The notes under the pieces are model-generated. The model searched no databases, was not told the origin of the DNA, and worked only from the letters and a program-made list of their open reading frames with translations. A stretch of DNA of 8,911 nt, from NCBI GenBank assembly GCA_025774735.1, contig JALGZU010000118.1:1-8911 (forward strand), written 5' to 3'. Position numbers and translations under genes: made by a program. Numbering within the stretch: position 1 is the stretch's first letter; every line of letters begins with the position of its first letter. The DNA is from a candidate division LCP-89 bacterium. GTDB lineage: Bacteria > Electryoneota > B3-LCP. Positions 5,999 through 8,911 of the stretch are shown piece by piece.

Positions 5999-6027
5999 AA
6001 TATATTCCAAGAAATAATGTAAGTCAA
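5999..6027 (-). promoter_or_regulatory. Sigma-70-type promoter of receiver 3
   Basis: On the minus strand, TTGACT (complement of 6022-6027), a 17-bp spacer and TATATT (complement of 5999-6004) make a near-consensus promoter in the 162-base gap between iorA and receiver 3. The predicted start near 5992 gives a leader of about 60 bases with a GC-rich CCGG...CCGG inverted pair. Confidence 0.7.
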
Positions 6028-6092
6028 GGAAAAAGCTTCATCAAATGGGGGTCGTCGGGTGGTAGGCAAATATTGAGCGGTTTTCTTCCCTC

Positions 6093-7958
6093 TCACTCCT
6101 TCTGCTGAGGGGCGAGAGCACCCCGGTAACAGGAGATTACGCAGATGCCGCAATTGACGCAGATTTTCCGGTCGATGATAACCTTCTCACCCGTTTCGTC
6201 CTTGAGGATGGCAGGACATTCGAAGCGGTCGACGCAGAGCATGCAGCCGTTGCAATCATCGGTCACGACGACGTGAACGGGATTCTCCTTGAGGTAGGAA
6301 GGATCTTTGAGAACGCACGGGAAGCGGGAGATGAGTACAGCAACTCCGCCGTCATCCCGGCGCGTGTAGGCTACAGCTTCCTTCACCTCTTTGATGAGGT
6401 CTTCGACTTTATAAGGATCCACGACCTTCATGTAATCAACGCCGCATCCCTTCACAGCCTGTTCGAGCGTGATTTTCTTCCCGAGGGTACCATCGGCAAG
6501 AACGCCTGTTCCCGGAGTGGGCTGGAATCCGGTCATAGCGGTGATGTCGTTATCCAGAATCATGAGCACATATCGGGCGTCGTTGTAGACGGAATTCAGT
6601 AGCGGAGCCATGCCGGCGTGGTAGAAAGTGGAATCTCCGATGGTGGCGATGATGGGCTGTTTGAGGCCGTCCTGCCGGTGTGCGACCGCCAGACCGTGGG
6701 CGATAGTGATGGCGCCCCCCATATCGACGCAAGTATCCACGGCTTCGAGGTTGGTGCCCAGGGTATAGCAGCCGATGTCGGAGGGAAAGATGGCTTTGGG
6801 GAAAGCGCGCTTGATGGCATAGAAGGATGCCCGGTGCGGACATCCGGGACAGAGCGTGGGGCGGCGCGGCGGCGTTTTGATCTCCTCGATCGCACGGGCA
6901 AACTCGGGATCCTTCTCTACCGATTTCCCCAGAAAACCTGCCAGTAAGGATGCAATGACCTCCGGGATCAGTTCGCCGGCCTCGGGGACGAACCCGTTCA
7001 TCCTGCCGGTGATGCGCGTCTTATCCTTTATCTGCATCTCGATGGTGTAATCGGTCTCTTCTAGGATTAGCACCTTCTTAAAACGCTCGATAAACCGGGC
7101 AACCGTTTGCTCCGGCAGAGGAAACGGAGTCTCGATTTTCAGTACCGGGATTTCCGTCCCCCACGATCTTAACACGTCCAGGGCATTTGCGAACGGCACC
7201 CCGGAAGCGATGATACCCAGCTCGCTCTCCCGGTCATCGAAGAAAACCGGGTTGAGATCGTCAGATGCTTCGAACTTCTCCCGGATCTGTACTAACTTGG
7301 AATTGAGCTCGTGATGGAGCTTCAGGCGAAAGCTCGGGGTCGCCGCCCAGCGGGAGGGTTCCCGCTCGAATTGAGCGGTTCGCTCGAACGATTCGATGGG
7401 GTGAAATTCGATCGGCTGCTTAGCGTGACAGACGCGAATCGCCGGCCGCAGGATCACCGGAACGCGGAACTCTTCAGACAGTTCATAGCCGATTTTTACC
7501 ATGCGCCGTGCCTCATCAGGATCCGCTGGATCCAGGCAAGGAACCTTGGCGAAGTGAGCGAACATGCGGGTGTCCTGCTCGGTCTGCGACGAGTGCGGGC
7601 CGGGGTCGTCCGCGACGATGATGAGGAAACCGCCTTTGACGCCGGTATAGGCGGCCGACATCAGCGGATCGGCGGCGACGTTCAATCCCACCATTTTCAT
7701 ACTCACTGCGGCGCGCTTGCCGCACCAGGACGCCGCCAGCGCCGTTTCGAAGGCGACCTTCTCATTCGCCGACCATTCGGTGTAGATGGGCAGATTCTCT
7801 TCCTTCTTGAATCGAACCACTCCTGGCAAAATTTCGGAAGAGGGTGTCCCCGGGTAGGATGCGACCACGTGAGTGCCGGCCTCCACCAGTCCTCTTGCGA
7901 TCGCCACATTGCCCAGCAGTATTTCCGTTTTGTTGAGAGTTGTTACCACGTCGTCCAT
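6093..7958 (-). CDS. iorA: Indolepyruvate:ferredoxin oxidoreductase, alpha subunit
   Basis: IorA is the thiamine-diphosphate subunit of the enzyme that oxidatively decarboxylates indolepyruvate and other aryl-pyruvates to acyl-CoA, reducing ferredoxin. It is cytoplasmic and oxygen-sensitive. The 621-residue length is normal. Visible domains are an N-terminal pyruvate-ferredoxin-oxidoreductase-like domain (LLGNVAIARGL...SYPGTPSSEI), a CPGCPHR motif near 368, and the ThDP/Mg motif GDS-x26-N near 440-469 (GDSTFYHAG...LDND). Two C-terminal [4Fe-4S] sites follow: C569-x2-C-x2-C-x5-C581 and C600-x2-C-x2-C-x3-C610. The start is ATG at 7958 with a weak GGAAA-type ribosome site. The beta subunit gene iorB, usually next door, is not adjacent. 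It has its own promoter and a palindrome at the probable start site. Identification is secure. Confidence 0.96.
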   Translation of the reverse strand: MDDVVTTLNKTEILLGNVAIARGLVEAGTHVVASYPGTPSSEILPGVVRFKKEENLPIYTEWSANEKVAFETALAASWCGKRAAVSMKMVGLNVAADPLMSAAYTGVKGGFLIIVADDPGPHSSQTEQDTRMFAHFAKVPCLDPADPDEARRMVKIGYELSEEFRVPVILRPAIRVCHAKQPIEFHPIESFERTAQFEREPSRWAATPSFRLKLHHELNSKLVQIREKFEASDDLNPVFFDDRESELGIIASGVPFANALDVLRSWGTEIPVLKIETPFPLPEQTVARFIERFKKVLILEETDYTIEMQIKDKTRITGRMNGFVPEAGELIPEVIASLLAGFLGKSVEKDPEFARAIEEIKTPPRRPTLCPGCPHRASFYAIKRAFPKAIFPSDIGCYTLGTNLEAVDTCVDMGGAITIAHGLAVAHRQDGLKQPIIATIGDSTFYHAGMAPLLNSVYNDARYVLMILDNDITAMTGFQPTPGTGVLADGTLGKKITLEQAVKGCGVDYMKVVDPYKVEDLIKEVKEAVAYTRRDDGGVAVLISRFPCVLKDPSYLKENPVHVVVTDDCNGCMLCVDRFECPAILKDETGEKVIIDRKICVNCGICVISCYRGALAPQQKE

Positions 7959-7992
7959 CTCTATTTCCGGCCTTTATAATCAGTACTTTAGC

Positions 7993-8010
7993 GGTTACTT
8001 GGTTGTAACC
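7993..8010. promoter_or_regulatory. Inverted repeat at the iorA transcription start: candidate operator
   Basis: GGTTAC (7993-7998) and GTAACC (8005-8010) are perfect reverse complements with a 6-base spacer, just downstream of the iorA -10 region. The 14-base core TTACTTGGTTGTAA matches the core at selA (TTACTTACCTGTAA) at 11 of 14 positions with identical spacing. Confidence 0.55.
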
Positions 8011-8012
8011 AT

Positions 8013-8042
8013 ATAATATAGGAAACCCATCCCCTAAATCAA
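8013..8042 (-). promoter_or_regulatory. Putative sigma-70-type promoter of iorA
   Basis: On the minus strand, TTGATT (complement of 8037-8042) is followed after 16 bases by TATATT (complement of 8015-8020), or after 18 bases by TATTAT (complement of 8013-8018). The predicted start lies near 8005, inside the inverted repeat, about 45 bases before the iorA ATG. Confidence 0.55.
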
Positions 8043-8173
8043 AGTGCTTTATGCGAAAATCGCCTCTTCGTCCTAGTATAGATTCGCTAAGAGTACTCTC
8101 CTTCACCGCACCGTAAGCCGTTAATTAACAGTCTTCAGTTTGCACTGGAGGGTCAAATAAAAATAGAAATTTC

Positions 8174-8202
8174 TTGCAATAAAATCATGGCAAAGGTAAA
8201 TT
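8174..8202 (+). promoter_or_regulatory. Possible promoter of the lipoprotein gene
   Basis: TTGCAA (8174-8179), a 17-base spacer and TAAATT (8197-8202) form a moderate sigma-70 match about 97 bases before the lipoprotein ATG. The leader contains AGGTGT/ACACCT (8204-8209, 8221-8226), a weak hairpin of unknown role. The intervening DNA to 8298 is AT-rich and shows no gene. Confidence 0.35.
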
Positions 8203-8298
8203 GAGGTGTCACGGAGCGGAACACCTTGATAATAATGAAACAACTTAAAATTTCAGATCGCACAGTTGCCATCTACTCTGTCGATATGAAGGAGTAAA

Positions 8299-8911
8299 AT
8301 GCGTTCCTTCCTGCCGGGCATCATTCCGGCGCTTGCACTATCCTTCATAGTTTTCCTGTGTGCCTGTGATTCAGGCACATCGGTTTCGTTGCAGGGATAC
8401 CTTCTGCAGGGTTCGCTGACGGTGGAGGGTGGAGCTGATCCCTCATTGTCCGTTGTAGTCGTGTACCCGATCCAATCCGATGAGCAGCTCGCACAGGCGT
8501 TAATTGAGAATCCGGGTGTCGGTTTTACGGATTATGCGCAGATGCTGTTCGATCCCTGGAGCCAGGACGCGGCTGCCACCACCCAAGCATCTACGTCCGG
8601 AGCCTTCGCATTCGATAACCTGGCGCCGGGGCACTACATCGTCAGTGCGGAAATGGATGGGTATGCCTGCCCTGAACCGATAGAAGTCATGCTCCTGGAA
8701 GATGCCGATATCGGTTCGCTGAGTCTCACCGCACTCGAGGAGATTGGCGGTGTTCTCGCTGAGAATACGATCTGGAGCACCGGTGAGGCCTATCTGCTAA
8801 GTCAGGATCTGATAGTTCCATCGGGTCTCACGCTGACCATCGAGCCTTCCGTGATCGCCCTCATCGAGGAAGATGTCTCTATTATTGTAAACGGTGCTCT
8901 GACGGTTGAAG
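8299..8911 (+). CDS. Putative surface lipoprotein with carboxypeptidase-regulatory-like and beta-helix-like segments, cut by the window end
   Basis: The first 204 codons of a longer gene are present; there is no stop before the window edge. The ATG has an excellent Shine-Dalgarno, AAGGAG, five bases upstream (8289-8294). The N-terminus is a lipoprotein signal peptide: R2, a hydrophobic stretch (IIPALALSFIVFL), and lipobox L-C-A-C with the lipidated cysteine at residue 23. A region with TSGAFAFDNLAPGHYIVSA (about 97-115) resembles carboxypeptidase-regulatory-like/beta-sandwich domains that typically have G-x-F-x-F-x-x-L-x-PG-x-Y. The last visible part (DLIVPSGLTLTIEPSVIALI...IIVNGALTVEG) resembles the turns of right-handed parallel beta-helix proteins. 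This implies an exported, membrane-anchored protein, perhaps adhesive or carbohydrate-binding. The ligand cannot be inferred. It is divergent from iorA. Confidence 0.85.
   Translation, partial: MRSFLPGIIPALALSFIVFLCACDSGTSVSLQGYLLQGSLTVEGGADPSLSVVVVYPIQSDEQLAQALIENPGVGFTDYAQMLFDPWSQDAAATTQASTSGAFAFDNLAPGHYIVSAEMDGYACPEPIEVMLLEDADIGSLSLTALEEIGGVLAENTIWSTGEAYLLSQDLIVPSGLTLTIEPSVIALIEEDVSIIVNGALTVE

Noticed and set aside
5857..6153. Minus-strand 98-codon open frame between iorA and receiver 3
   Set aside because: It overlaps both genes in another frame, includes the receiver 3 promoter, and has no domain or ribosome site.
7311..7979. Plus-strand open frame (222 codons) opposite iorA
   Set aside because: Antisense to conserved IorA sequence, arginine/glycine-rich with no motif. 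It extends over the iorA start only because of composition.
1..8911. CRISPR array, insertion sequence or complete integrase gene
   Set aside because: No regularly spaced repeats, no transposase or recombinase motifs, and no paired terminal inverted repeats were seen in the window.

Overview
The window looks like chromosomal DNA from an anaerobic bacterium. The evidence is an archaeal-type (FMN-binding) glutamate synthase, an oxygen-sensitive indolepyruvate:ferredoxin oxidoreductase alpha subunit (IorA), and selenocysteine synthase (SelA). A lipoprotein with a carboxypeptidase-regulatory-like segment followed by beta-helix-like repeats would suit the FCB group or deltaproteobacteria-like lineages. 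I cannot place it more precisely from sequence alone.

Layout, left to right. (1) 2-1373, plus: a glutamate-synthase-related gene, entering from outside the window and broken by a frameshift near 930. (2) 1374-2115: a 742-bp non-coding stretch. It holds a possible pseudoknot RNA, a terminator-like hairpin, a pair of phased direct repeats, the 3' part only of a tRNA-His(GUG) gene with its terminator, and then the selA promoter. (3) 2116-3534, plus: selA, complete, followed by a strong bidirectional terminator. (4) 3680-6092, minus: three stand-alone response-regulator receiver proteins and one cysteine-rich conserved hypothetical protein. No histidine kinase and no output domain are present. 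(5) 6093-7958, minus: iorA, with no iorB beside it. (6) 7959-8298: a divergent promoter region. (7) 8299 to the end, plus: the N-terminal part of a lipoprotein, cut by the window edge.

How the parts may work together. IorA oxidatively decarboxylates aryl-pyruvates from aromatic amino acids and passes electrons to ferredoxin. Glutamate synthase links to amino-group metabolism. SelA makes Sec-tRNA, which implies selenoproteins elsewhere in the genome. The most suggestive link between separate genes is a shared inverted repeat, TTACTT-N2-YTGTAA. One copy overlaps the selA promoter and another lies at the probable iorA transcription start, so one repressor may control both. The receivers share a distinctive DIYMP...TG-x-x-HY signature and appear to be a local expansion. 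One of them sits 11 bp upstream of the cysteine-rich gene, in the same orientation.

The 3' tRNA-His fragment lacks its acceptor 5' strand and D-arm. It is what a tyrosine-recombinase integration event leaves at the distal end of an element, which would make 1850-1900 a candidate attachment site with the element to its left.
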